Counted from the stretch's first letter, positions 1 through 7,079 are shown. The stretch is 22,326 nt of DNA from Scatosoma sp045655705 (GCA_045655705.1 JAZOPU010000090.1:1-22326), one strand, 5' to 3'. Notes: generated by a model not told the origin, from the letters alone. Numbers and translations: made by a program.

Positions 1-747
1 TACGCGTTGGAACAGTTCCTTTGAAATAATAGCAGGAATTCCGTCGGGAATTACCACGTTGCGGTATTTGTACTCGCCTATATATTTGCGGTTGGAGAGC
101 ATATACTGTATAACGTTGACGCGCATCGGCTTGCCTTTTTGTGTACAAATATTTTTTGCTTTCAGCCAATCCACAATTTCTTGCATTCGTTTACCGTCCG
201 CATACATTGTGAAAATGTCTTGCACGATAGGGGCTGTTTTTGGGTCTATTTGCAATTTTCTATCTTCATCGACGAAATACCCGAACGGACTTTGCCCGCC
301 GTTCATTTTGCCTTTTAACGCGTTTTCCGTCATACCACGAAGTATCTTTTCGGAAAGCTCGGCGGAATAGTATTCCGCCATACCTTCTAAAACGGATTCC
401 AAGAGAATACCTTCCGAACCTTCGGCAATAGACTCTTTCGCAGAAACAACTTTTACGCCGTTTTTCTTTAAGAGATTTTTATAATGCGCGGAGTCGTAGC
501 GGTTGCGAGCGAAACGGTCCAGCTTCCACACGATAATCATATCGAAGCAATGTTTATAACTGTCCTTAATCATCTTTTGAAATTCGGGACGGTTGTCCGT
601 TTTTGCCGAGAACGCACGGTCAATGTAATTCCCGACAACCGTAACGCCAGTAGAGTTGGCGAACTCCATACACTCGCGGAGTTGCCCTTCAATACTTTCT
701 TCACGTTGGTTATCCGAACTATAGCGTGCGTAAATTACCGCATTCAT
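1..747 (-). CDS. Large serine recombinase, N-terminal part (runs off left edge)
   Basis: Site-specific DNA recombinase of the resolvase/invertase superfamily, expected to excise and integrate the mobile element through a covalent 5'-phosphoserine intermediate. The 249 visible residues start with the beta-strand AVIYARYSS, in which Ser10 is the expected nucleophile and Arg8 a supporting residue. The family motif LDRFARNR lies at residues 76-83. A Recombinase domain begins near residue 150 (GGQSPFGYFVD). The rest, normally a further 250-450 residues with a zinc ribbon and coiled coil, lies outside the window. The start ATG at 747 follows an AGGAG at 756-760. It begins 13 bp after the Fic gene stop and so may be co-transcribed with it. 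Together with a MobV relaxase it resembles Tn4451-type mobilizable elements (TnpX/TnpZ); that link is an inference from gene content. Confidence 0.93.
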   Translation of the reverse strand, partial: MNAVIYARYSSDNQREESIEGQLRECMEFANSTGVTVVGNYIDRAFSAKTDNRPEFQKMIKDSYKHCFDMIIVWKLDRFARNRYDSAHYKNLLKKNGVKVVSAKESIAEGSEGILLESVLEGMAEYYSAELSEKILRGMTENALKGKMNGGQSPFGYFVDEDRKLQIDPKTAPIVQDIFTMYADGKRMQEIVDWLKAKNICTQKGKPMRVNVIQYMLSNRKYIGEYKYRNVVIPDGIPAIISKELFQRV

Positions 748-760
748 TATTTATTCTCCT

Positions 761-2002
761 TTACTTTTGAAATTTGTAAGTTAAAATTTCAGGATTTACT
801 TTGTAGATGACTTCTTTTTTCTTGTTTTTCCTTTTTTCTAATATACCATAATCCGCCAAGCCATTTAATATCTTTAATGCTCCTGGCTTTGATATATTAT
901 TATGAATATATTCTAAAAACATTTTATGATTAAAATATCCATCCGAATTATGCACAATTATCTTTTTAAGATATACCCATTCATTAGAAGTAAGAGTGTC
1001 GCCCGTTTTAGATAAATATTCTTTGATTCCTTCTAAATTTTTATATAATAAATTATATTTAATTGCTGTTTCCAAAATATATCCTAAAAAGTAGGTTAAA
1101 TCGTTGTGCGTGTTTCTCGTGTTTGTGAGAGCTCTATAATATTCTTGTTTGTTATCATTAATAGCTTCACTCATAAATAAGGGGGCATTATTGATTTCAA
1201 ACATATAATTAAGCCAAAAAGAAACCATTCTTGCTGTTCTACCATTATAATCGAAATAAGGATGAATATACAAAATATAATAATGACAAATATGTGGCAA
1301 CAATGATTTGTGCTTTTTTATGCTTTCTGGATTATTTACAAATTCAAATAATGTGTCCATACATTCTTCTATCATTGAAGCAGGCGCACCATCAAAATCC
1401 CCTATTGAAACATACTCATCACGATAATAAGCACCTTCTTTTAACTTATCTTCATCATCTAGGCAGTTCGAGCTCAAAATATTATATAATTTCAATAAAT
1501 TATCCTTATTAAAAGCTGGTTTTTCTTTTGAGATAAACCGCATTGCATCTAACATATTTTTAATTATAATATCATTTTTATCGGTCAATTTTTTATTTTG
1601 ATAAATATCTTTAACCCTCTTATGCGTAGTAGGAACATTTTCTACATTTAAGGTTCCTTCGACTTCCGAAAAAACTCTAGACATCATAATATCATTAACG
1701 TTTCTTGCAAATAAAGTCTTTTGATTAGCTTTAAAGTCTTCTACAAAAGCAGATAAATATTGAACATAATTAGAAAGCAAATAATTTCCATTAATGTAAA
1801 AACAATATTTAGAGTTAAATGTTTTTAAGGGCAATTTTTCGATATCTTCATTTTTTTCTTCGATAAAATGTTCTTTTTCTCTAAAAAATTGCGCCAATTC
1901 ATCTTTAGAAAACATAAAACCTAATTTTTGATTATATCTCAAATCGTCAATCGTATAATATTCATCTCCAAATATTAAATTATAATAATCTTTCTTTTCC
2001 AT
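761..2002 (-). CDS. Fic domain protein (probable AMP-transferase)
   Basis: A 413-aa Fic/DOC-fold protein. Such enzymes usually transfer AMP from ATP to a hydroxyl of a target protein. The Fic motif is HPYFDYNGRTAR at residues 247-258. It keeps the catalytic His247, acidic Asp251, Asn253-Gly254-Arg255 and Arg258, but has Tyr252 where the consensus has Gly. Upstream, FSEVEG (residues 111-116) resembles the class II inhibitory helix (S/T)xxxE(G/N), with Phe in place of the first Ser, so the enzyme may be self-inhibited. The C-terminal ~90 residues look like a winged-helix domain (SNEWVYLKKIIVHNS...ILEKRKNKKKEVIYKV). I chose ATG 2002 because AAGGAG sits six bases upstream and because a longer start at 2062 would lie upstream of the promoter -10 box. 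It is probably cargo or a self-contained toxin-like gene; no partner antitoxin is evident. Confidence 0.9.
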   Translation of the reverse strand: MEKKDYYNLIFGDEYYTIDDLRYNQKLGFMFSKDELAQFFREKEHFIEEKNEDIEKLPLKTFNSKYCFYINGNYLLSNYVQYLSAFVEDFKANQKTLFARNVNDIMMSRVFSEVEGTLNVENVPTTHKRVKDIYQNKKLTDKNDIIIKNMLDAMRFISKEKPAFNKDNLLKLYNILSSNCLDDEDKLKEGAYYRDEYVSIGDFDGAPASMIEECMDTLFEFVNNPESIKKHKSLLPHICHYYILYIHPYFDYNGRTARMVSFWLNYMFEINNAPLFMSEAINDNKQEYYRALTNTRNTHNDLTYFLGYILETAIKYNLLYKNLEGIKEYLSKTGDTLTSNEWVYLKKIIVHNSDGYFNHKMFLEYIHNNISKPGALKILNGLADYGILEKRKNKKKEVIYKVNPEILTYKFQK

Positions 2003-2033
2003 TTCTTTCTCCTTATAATCAAGGTTATATACT

Positions 2034-2062
2034 ATTGTAAACCTTTTTTTGCGTTTTGTCAA
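2034..2062 (-). promoter_or_regulatory. Proximal promoter of the Fic gene
   Basis: On the minus strand TTGACA (2057-2062) and TACAAT (2034-2039) are separated by exactly 17 bp. The hexamer GTTTAC occurs at the -10 box (2037-2042) and twice upstream of the -35 (2070-2075 and 2082-2087). These could be operator half-sites for a repressor. The promoter match is seen directly; the operator role is inference. Confidence 0.75.
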
Positions 2063-2136
2063 ACGTATTGTAAACTATATCGTAAACTATTTTTTTCGAA
2101 ATTTTAGTTTTTTATGCATTTTCTTCGAGTGTTGAC

Positions 2137-2164
2137 ATTATATCACTTATTTTTCATTTGTCAA
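2137..2164 (-). promoter_or_regulatory. Distal promoter upstream of the Fic gene
   Basis: Minus-strand TTGACA (2159-2164) and TATAAT (2137-2142) with a 16-bp spacer. Its transcript would start near 2130 and cross the GTTTAC repeats and the proximal promoter. It would also include a 10-codon ORF (ATG at about 2116) encoding the basic peptide MHKKLKFRKK, which has only a weak ribosome binding site. Confidence 0.65.
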
Positions 2165-2375
2165 TAGGGTACTGCCAACTTTTTTATTATTGACGTTTTC
2201 AACTCTAAAAACTTTTTATTGTCAAGAGTTTTTCGAGTAGATTTTTTTGTATAAAATATTTGACCGTTTTTTTGTTTCGGGATACGAAAACGGCCAAAAC
2301 CCGTCCGCCGTTCTTTCTATCTTCTACATTTACTTTTCATTTTCTTTACCTTAATCGGCGGTTATCTCTATGTAA
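2165..2375. other. AT-rich intergenic stretch downstream of the 61-aa gene
   Basis: No convincing gene. It is very AT-rich with several T-runs. An inverted pair reading AAACGG/CCGTTT around 2265-2295 may help end transcription of the mob operon, but it does not form a clean terminator. Several TTGACA-like hexamers occur on the minus strand; only the one at 2159-2164 has a good -10 partner. Confidence 0.4.
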
Positions 2376-2561
2376 TCAACGAGATTCTTTATTTTGTTTT
2401 TTATTCAGTTGTGATTTTTGCCTTTCGGCTTGCCATTCTTCAAATTCGCGCTTGCCTTCTTGCGTTTCAAATAGCTTTTGAATCGCAGGTAACAACGCCC
2501 TTGCAAGCGAATCGATTTCAAAGTCAGGGATTCCTGTGTTGTTCTTACGCTTTCTTGACAT
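2376..2561 (-). CDS. Small hypothetical protein of the mobilization region
   Basis: A 61-aa basic, helical protein beginning MSRKRKNNTGIPDFEIDSLA with the central segment LLPAIQKLFETQEGKREFEEW and a Lys/Gln-rich tail. I do not recognise a named domain. Small proteins of this look (an IPDFEI-type start, then a helix with a FEEW ending) seem familiar to me next to relaxase genes in Clostridia elements; that is memory, not a search. It starts 25 bp after the relaxase stop. The nearest Shine-Dalgarno (AAAGGAGA, about 2579-2586) is unusually far from the ATG (about 17 nt), so translation may be coupled to the relaxase gene. An accessory role in mobilization is inferred from position only. Confidence 0.65.
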   Translation of the reverse strand: MSRKRKNNTGIPDFEIDSLARALLPAIQKLFETQEGKREFEEWQAERQKSQLNKKQNKESR

Positions 2562-2586
2562 CTATTCAGTAATTTTTCTCTCCTTT

Positions 2587-3837
2587 CTAATCTCCTTTAC
2601 TATTAAATTTTTTGTTCGTTTCTTTCGGCGCTTTTTCACGCTCGATTTCTTCTTCGATTTGCCTTAAACGGCTTTTTCCCAAGTTGACGATAGGCTCGTC
2701 TTTAGGAATAAATGCTCCAACGATAGACGGAGCACGATAAAAAGCACGTGCAAACGCTTCGGGTTCTCGCTCGCGAAAAAGAGTGTAGGCACGACTCATT
2801 TTAGTGAACTTATCTTTATCTTTTGAAAGTTCTTGGTGTTCCTTGAACAACAAGCCGTTGTCTGCTTGTTGACGTTTAACTTCTTTTTCTAAACGTTGAA
2901 CTTCAGCAGTTAATACGACGATTTGATTACGTAGCCCGTTTTTACTAAAAGCAAACTTTCCTTGCTTTGCATCTTCCAACGCTTGAGTGTAGTCCGCTTC
3001 GGCATTACGTTCTTCAATGATTTTATCTCGCTCGGCTTTTGCCGTTGAAATTTCTTTCATTGTATCGCTAAAATGCTCGTCCGCTTTTTGAACGGCTTTT
3101 TCCATCGTTTCTAATTCCACTTGCGCAAGTTTCCCTGCGGTTGAGATAATCTCCGTTGATTTATCCCACGCTTCGTCCACGATACATTTAGCCTTAAACT
3201 CGGCAGTAGAGAGATGGGAAGCAGTGCTTCCTTCTTTTCCACGTTGTAAACCCCAACGCTTTCCAACTTGCTCGTAAAAATCCGTTTGCAGTTTAGATAA
3301 CTCGTTACGATTAAGTAAGTCTTTGGCGCAGAGCCGTCCGTCTTTCACGGGGATAAGGTTTAGATGTAAGTGTGGCGTTGTTTCGTCGTTGTGGACAACG
3401 GCAGAGATTATGTTCTTTCTTCCGTATCGACATATAAAGAAATTAGTGCAGTCACGAAAGAAGTCGTTTTGCTCATCTTCGTTTAATCCGTTAAAAAATT
3501 CTCTATCCGAGCCAAGCACGAAAGAAGCCATCAGCACGGCATCTTTTCTTGGTGCTTTAGGTAAGTTTAATTCGCTTATCCTTGCATTGATAAAATCCGT
3601 ATAAGAACTGTTCCTAAACAAAAGGCGGTAGTTGTCTTTCGTTCTTGAACTGTCTATATAAGTATTTGAGCCGACGTAGTTTTCGTCACGCTCATTTTCA
3701 TTTTCTATGGGGCAAATATCCGTTTTGTGATACTTCTCCATATGGCATACTAAATACGATATTTTGATTCCCTCCTTTTTATTTTTTTGGTCGTTATTTT
3801 TCTCGAACGGCGTGCGGTTTTCGCCGTTCTCGGTCAT
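2587..3837 (-). CDS. MobV-family relaxase (Pre/Mob)
   Basis: Relaxase that nicks oriT and pilots one DNA strand in conjugative mobilization. The family N-terminus ISYLVCHMEKYHK appears at residues 26-38 of this frame. The Asn-containing motif SNTYIDSSRTKDNY follows at 57-70, and the metal-binding HxDExTPHxH motif appears as HNDETTPHLH at 149-158. Long coiled-coil segments follow (about 230-345). The start is uncertain. ATG 3837 has no ribosome binding site, and residues 1-25 do not look like the family. A perfect AGGAGG (3771-3776) sits 8 bp ahead of an ATA codon (3760-3762), exactly where family members begin, so the true protein may be about 391 aa and start there. At the place where MobM of pMV158 has its catalytic His (KHNER) this protein reads NENER, so the attacking residue may differ. 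An oriT lies just upstream. Confidence 0.9.
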   Translation of the reverse strand: MTENGENRTPFEKNNDQKNKKEGIKISYLVCHMEKYHKTDICPIENENERDENYVGSNTYIDSSRTKDNYRLLFRNSSYTDFINARISELNLPKAPRKDAVLMASFVLGSDREFFNGLNEDEQNDFFRDCTNFFICRYGRKNIISAVVHNDETTPHLHLNLIPVKDGRLCAKDLLNRNELSKLQTDFYEQVGKRWGLQRGKEGSTASHLSTAEFKAKCIVDEAWDKSTEIISTAGKLAQVELETMEKAVQKADEHFSDTMKEISTAKAERDKIIEERNAEADYTQALEDAKQGKFAFSKNGLRNQIVVLTAEVQRLEKEVKRQQADNGLLFKEHQELSKDKDKFTKMSRAYTLFREREPEAFARAFYRAPSIVGAFIPKDEPIVNLGKSRLRQIEEEIEREKAPKETNKKFNSKGD

Positions 3838-3844
3838 CGTTCAG

Positions 3845-3900
3845 GCAAGGCAAATGCCTTCACTCACCTCGTCCCTACAAAGCATTATCAATGCTTTGTT
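3845..3900. repeat. Pair of short hairpins between oriT and the relaxase
   Basis: Two hairpins lie close together: AAGGC/GCCTT around 3847-3860, and ACAAAGCATT/AATGCTTTGT (a perfect 10-bp stem with a 3-nt loop) around 3877-3899. Both would be in the 5' leader of the relaxase transcript and next to oriT. Their role is unknown. Confidence 0.6.
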
Positions 3901-3923
3901 TGACGGGCAACTCGCCCTCGGAG

Positions 3924-3967
3924 AGCACACTACTTTCAAGGAAAGTATAGTGTGCTATACTTTACAA
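3924..3967 (+). other. oriT of the pMV158/MobV type
   Basis: The + strand carries an imperfect hairpin (GCACAC/GTGTG arms, then TACTTTC/GAAAGTA arms) followed by AAGTATAGTGTG and CTATACTTTACAAG. This closely matches the pMV158 oriT as I remember it (hairpin, then TAGTGTG/TTATACTTTACATG). The expected nick falls between 3954 and 3955. A second inverted repeat, AGTATAG/CTATACT, flanks the nick. The site lies 87-130 bp upstream of the relaxase ATG 3837. The nicked-strand assignment is by analogy. Confidence 0.8.
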
Positions 3968-4004
3968 GACTTCTATAAAGTTTTGCTTGCCGTTTGCTTA
4001 ACGC

Positions 4005-4037
4005 TCACGGCGGGTGGTAAAGATGATAATTTCTCAT
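4005..4037 (-). CDS. Ten-codon leader ORF upstream of oriT and the relaxase
   Basis: ATG at 4037 follows AGGAGG (4046-4051) at ideal spacing and encodes MRNYHLYHPP before a TGA. The 16 bases holding the Shine-Dalgarno and start (4036-4051) match 15 of 16 bases at 3761-3776, where the relaxase reading frame has ATA instead of ATG. It may be a regulatory leader peptide, or the relic of a start site separated from the relaxase gene by the oriT segment. No protein function is implied. Confidence 0.45.
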   Translation of the reverse strand: MRNYHLYHPP

Positions 4038-4221
4038 TTTGATTTCCTCCTAAATTTGATTTTTAACCCATCACTTAACCAAGGACAGTTTTTTGTAAAA
4101 TATTACATTTTTAACAAAAAGTCCTTCTATATATCCAAGGACACGAAAATTGAAAAGTTCACGGCCTTTCTAAAAAAAGGTGTAAAAAAGTCGCTGATAA
4201 ACACTATCACCGACCTAATAG

Positions 4222-4654
4222 GATAAAAAATCCGTACGAATCTAAACACGCTTAAAGCGTTCTTCTCCGTACGGATTTACTATCCGAATTATGAAGTTTT
4301 GAGAGTGTAGTACCTAAAAATTTGTACCACAAAATAGACCTATCGCCAAACCCGTTTTTTGAACGTTGGCGCGCCCACTTGAAACGTTGGTCAGTCATCT
4401 CAAGCCTTCCGCTGCCTAAAAGCGAAAGGACGGCACATTGTCGTAAAAAATTGTACGACAATAAAACCCTAAACAAGCCGTTTTGTTTCCCTTTATGTAA
4501 AACGACTTCGGGTAAACGGGAGAATATCTCCCACAAGCGTAAAAATGTACGCCAAACAAAGCCAGCCGATCCTTGCAAGCTAAACAAAGGGGGGATTTCC
4601 CCTTAATTATATATACCCACACAAAGCATATTCTAAACATATGTTCGTATTTGT
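4222..4654 (-). ncRNA. Candidate structured noncoding RNA or long mob-operon leader
   Basis: A minus-strand promoter (4661-4689) points into a stretch with no convincing ORF and a chain of strong stems, and ends at a terminator (4228-4278). Stems by position: AAGGGG/CCCCTT (4587-4604), GCGTA/TACGC (4537-4552), GGGAGA/TCTCCC (4518-4532), AAACAA/TTGTTT (4471-4488), TTGTCGTA/TACGACAA (4438-4461) and a 9-bp stem with one mismatch (4405-4429). The possible ORFs across it lack ribosome binding sites and give Cys/Arg-rich, low-quality proteins. It could be a free RNA of about 430 nt, or a leader whose terminator gates expression of the relaxase operon further left. I do not recognise the family. Confidence 0.5.
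4228..4278 (-). terminator. Nested-hairpin terminator
   Basis: Perfect 11-bp arms AAATCCGTACG (4228-4238) and CGTACGGATTT (4268-4278) enclose a smaller ACGCTT/AAGCGT stem (4248-4260). On the minus strand the outer stem is followed by a T run, as in an intrinsic terminator. It ends the candidate RNA and lies upstream of the leader ORF and relaxase, so it could act as an attenuator. Confidence 0.7.
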
Positions 4655-4660
4655 AATTCT

Positions 4661-4689
4661 ATTTTATCATATAAAAAAGCAAAAGTCAA
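4661..4689 (-). promoter_or_regulatory. Promoter of the candidate RNA / mob region
   Basis: Minus-strand TTGACT (4684-4689) and TAAAAT (4661-4666) with a 17-bp spacer. It lies between the terminator of the seven-gene operon (4754-4798) and the hairpin-rich stretch, so transcription would restart here. The expected start site is near 4654. Confidence 0.65.
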
Positions 4690-4753
4690 TAGTCAACTGT
4701 ACAAGAACGTGTACACCTGACATCTTTTTGAAAGATTTTTTATCTTATTTTGT

Positions 4754-4798
4754 CGTAAAAAGAAAAAACGGCAGGACTGTAAATTCCCACCGTTAGGC
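4754..4798 (-). terminator. Terminator of the seven-gene operon
   Basis: On the minus strand an AACGG...CCGTT stem, extended inward by GGA/TCC with small internal mismatches, is followed by TTTTTTCTTTTT. It lies about 150 bp past the stop of the FtsH-like gene. The gap 4799-4944 holds one small ATATC/GATAT hairpin and no gene. Confidence 0.7.
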
Positions 4799-4944
4799 AT
4801 TGTATTATATCTAATGATATACGGCTTGTACTTTGCTTGTATGTATTAACCTTCTACCAATGTAATAATATATGCTTATTAAATGGTATTTTTCATTTGC
4901 TTACAGTTTTTGTGTTAGCGAGTGATTGTCAATTGTATGCCTTA

Positions 4945-6237
4945 CTATACGCTTTGAAGTTTTATTCCTGCGATATCACTGCTTGTTAAAATTTCCTTTT
5001 TCATTAACGCTCCTGCGATAGAGTCTAAATAACCCCTGTTTTCGGCGAGCAATTTTTTTACGGCGTTATAAGCCTGATCCAACTCGGCATATATACGCAT
5101 TTCTTTCCGTTCCACCACCGCCAAAGACGCATTCATTGATTTCTCCCACGAGTCAAACCCATAGGCACAATAATTATCTACCAGCCTTTCAGCAATATCA
5201 AACGCCCTACGAATATCACTATTTGCCCCCGTATCAACAACCCCGAAAACCATTTCCGTTGCTGCCTTACCCCCAAGAACAGATTTAACTCTATTTTTCA
5301 TCTCCTCAATATCTAACCAATAATCTTCATCTTGATAGTAGGAAGTAAAGCCGCCAACCGTTCCGCCGTGCCGACGTACGGAAACAAAATTTACGCTATT
5401 GGGCGAAAGTAAGTCTGCCACAACTGCGTGTCCCGCCTCGTGGTAAGCGATTTTTTTAAGCGCTTTCTCCGAATGTGGTTTTCCAAATTCAGGTTCGTTA
5501 TAAATAACTCTCATACAGGCTTTGATGATATCTTCAGTATCAATCTTTTCCTTTCGGGCGTAACCTGCATAAATTCCCGCCTCGTTGATAACCGTTTCAA
5601 GATCCGCGCAGCTCGCTCCATTGAGAAGACGCGTTATCATTTGAAAATCCACTTCCGCCACAAAATTTTTTCCTTTAATATAATGCGCAACAATTTTTTG
5701 CGCATCTTCGCTGCCAGGCGACTCTATATTTATTATACAGTCAAATCGGCCTGCACGCTTAAGGGATTTTGGTAGTTTTTTCAAATCGTTGGTGGTCGCA
5801 ATGACAAATACGTTACAGCCCTTTACTTCGTCCATGCACGCCTGAACAGTAACATATTCTTCCGCATCTACGTGCCGTTCGTCTTCATTAGCAAACTTAT
5901 CTAAATCATCCAAAAGAATAACGGACGGCGCTTTGCTTTTTGCTTCTTCAAACGTCTGCTTAATTTTATTGACGAAATCCCCGTTAGGCTTATCCTTTCT
6001 GCAAATATACGCCGTTCTTCCGCTTGCATTGATAAAACATTTCGCCATGAGCGTTTTCCCCATCCCGGGTTTGCCGTCAAGTATTATTCCGCTTGGGATA
6101 GAAACCCCAAGTCTTTTATAAACAGCTTCGTTTTGCATAATATCGCAAATACGGTATAGCTCTTTTTTTATGTATTCGTAGCCTATTACCTCTTCAAATT
6201 CTTTTTCTATCGCCGTTAACTCCAATTCCTTTTTCAT
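4945..6237 (-). CDS. Soluble FtsH-like AAA+ zinc metalloprotease
   Basis: A 430-aa ATP-dependent protease in which an AAA+ domain is joined to an M41-type peptidase domain. Walker A is GKPGMGKT (55-62), Walker B is VILLDD (106-111), the sensor region is IATTND (146-151), and the arginine-finger-like segment is RAGRFD (161-166). The zinc site is HEAGH (266-270), with Asp341 in TGANSDI as the likely third ligand. Cellular FtsH is about 600-650 aa with two N-terminal membrane helices. Here there is no hydrophobic segment and the protein starts almost at the AAA+ module, so it should be cytoplasmic. It is the last gene of the seven-gene operon, 23 bp after its neighbour, with AAGGGTG as ribosome binding site. 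A role in degrading a regulator, antitoxin or foreign protein is inference. Confidence 0.92.
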   Translation of the reverse strand: MKKELELTAIEKEFEEVIGYEYIKKELYRICDIMQNEAVYKRLGVSIPSGIILDGKPGMGKTLMAKCFINASGRTAYICRKDKPNGDFVNKIKQTFEEAKSKAPSVILLDDLDKFANEDERHVDAEEYVTVQACMDEVKGCNVFVIATTNDLKKLPKSLKRAGRFDCIINIESPGSEDAQKIVAHYIKGKNFVAEVDFQMITRLLNGASCADLETVINEAGIYAGYARKEKIDTEDIIKACMRVIYNEPEFGKPHSEKALKKIAYHEAGHAVVADLLSPNSVNFVSVRRHGGTVGGFTSYYQDEDYWLDIEEMKNRVKSVLGGKAATEMVFGVVDTGANSDIRRAFDIAERLVDNYCAYGFDSWEKSMNASLAVVERKEMRIYAELDQAYNAVKKLLAENRGYLDSIAGALMKKEILTSSDIAGIKLQSV

Positions 6238-6260
6238 AAATCACCCTTAAATTGTTTTAT

Positions 6261-7079
6261 TCAGAATTCCACCGTTCCCGTCACCTCAATAATACGGATA
6301 GGGCAATGATTGTAAAACCGTTCTTCCTGTGTTTCGCCATCACCCGATAAGTTTAACGTAATCGTTCTACTATTTTCCGCTAAACCATCTGCAGTATATT
6401 TGATTTTTACGTCGTAAAACTTGCAATAACGCGAGCCTTTAAACGTATAGCAACACGAATTTCCACGTCCGCTATTCCCCACGGTAAACGAAAAAACGTT
6501 TAAATGTTTGGAAATATACTTTTCGTAATTTTGTAAAGACAATTCAATTTTTTCCTTTTCTTTAGGAGTTAAAAGACTTATTATTTGTGGAATATTCCTC
6601 GCCCTACTTGGGTGCCTTAACTTACGCAACGCTTTGGCAAACATCATTCTTACCCTTTCCACGCTTATGCCCAAAAACGCCCCTATTTCGCTAAAACTTT
6701 TTGGATTTTCACTCTCCAAGCCAAAAAACATTGTGAGGACGGATTTCTCGCTCGGCGTCACCGTATCTAACATCTTAAAAAAGGCCTCTCGCTCTTTTTC
6801 ATCTTCCAATAAAAGCAATTTAAGGGGATTAACCAATGCGCTATACTTTATTTCTTCTTCATAAGCATCTAAATCCCACGTTGCACAATATTGTGTGTCA
6901 TCATCCCCCAAAACCAAATCGTTCTTAATAATCGTAGGATAATGAAATGCCTTTTCTCCACTTTCAAACTTAACGTGTAAAGTGCAAGAACTTTCGTCTA
7001 TGATTTCTACCTTAAAAATCTCGCCTACGCCATACTTTTTATGTTCTACCTTTTCCCCAACTTTAATCGTTTCCATCAT
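6261..7079 (-). CDS. Tudor/CarD-like plus sigma-70 region 4 fusion regulator
   Basis: A 272-aa protein with an uncommon domain order. Residues 6-50 (VGEKVEHKKYGVGEIFKV... then VKFESGEKAF) look like the small beta-barrel found in CarD N-termini and UvrD/PcrA C-termini. Residues 106-162 strongly resemble sigma-70 region 4: TPSEKSVLTMFFGL, then SFSEIGAFLGISVERVRMM, then KALRKLRHPSRAR, which matches the end of primary sigma factors almost word for word. Region 2, needed for -10 melting, is absent, so it is unlikely to be a stand-alone sigma factor. The C-terminal ~75 residues are beta-rich with several Cys and no recognised family. It probably binds DNA or RNA polymerase. Two starts are possible (ATG 7079 or 7076) behind a GGGAG. 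The 77-bp gap upstream is the largest in the operon. Confidence 0.75.
   Translation of the reverse strand: MMETIKVGEKVEHKKYGVGEIFKVEIIDESSCTLHVKFESGEKAFHYPTIIKNDLVLGDDDTQYCATWDLDAYEEEIKYSALVNPLKLLLLEDEKEREAFFKMLDTVTPSEKSVLTMFFGLESENPKSFSEIGAFLGISVERVRMMFAKALRKLRHPSRARNIPQIISLLTPKEKEKIELSLQNYEKYISKHLNVFSFTVGNSGRGNSCCYTFKGSRYCKFYDVKIKYTADGLAENSRTITLNLSGDGETQEERFYNHCPIRIIEVTGTVEF

Noticed and set aside
3764..4226. Plus-strand frames across the oriT region
   Set aside because: They run through oriT hairpins and the relaxase leader, with no ribosome binding site or recognisable product.
4252..4640. Overlapping frames of 74-111 aa on both strands
   Set aside because: No ribosome binding site, odd Cys/Arg-rich composition, and the stretch is better explained by a chain of stem-loops.
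6261..7079. Calling this protein a complete sigma factor
   Set aside because: Region 2 is absent; only region 4 is recognisable.
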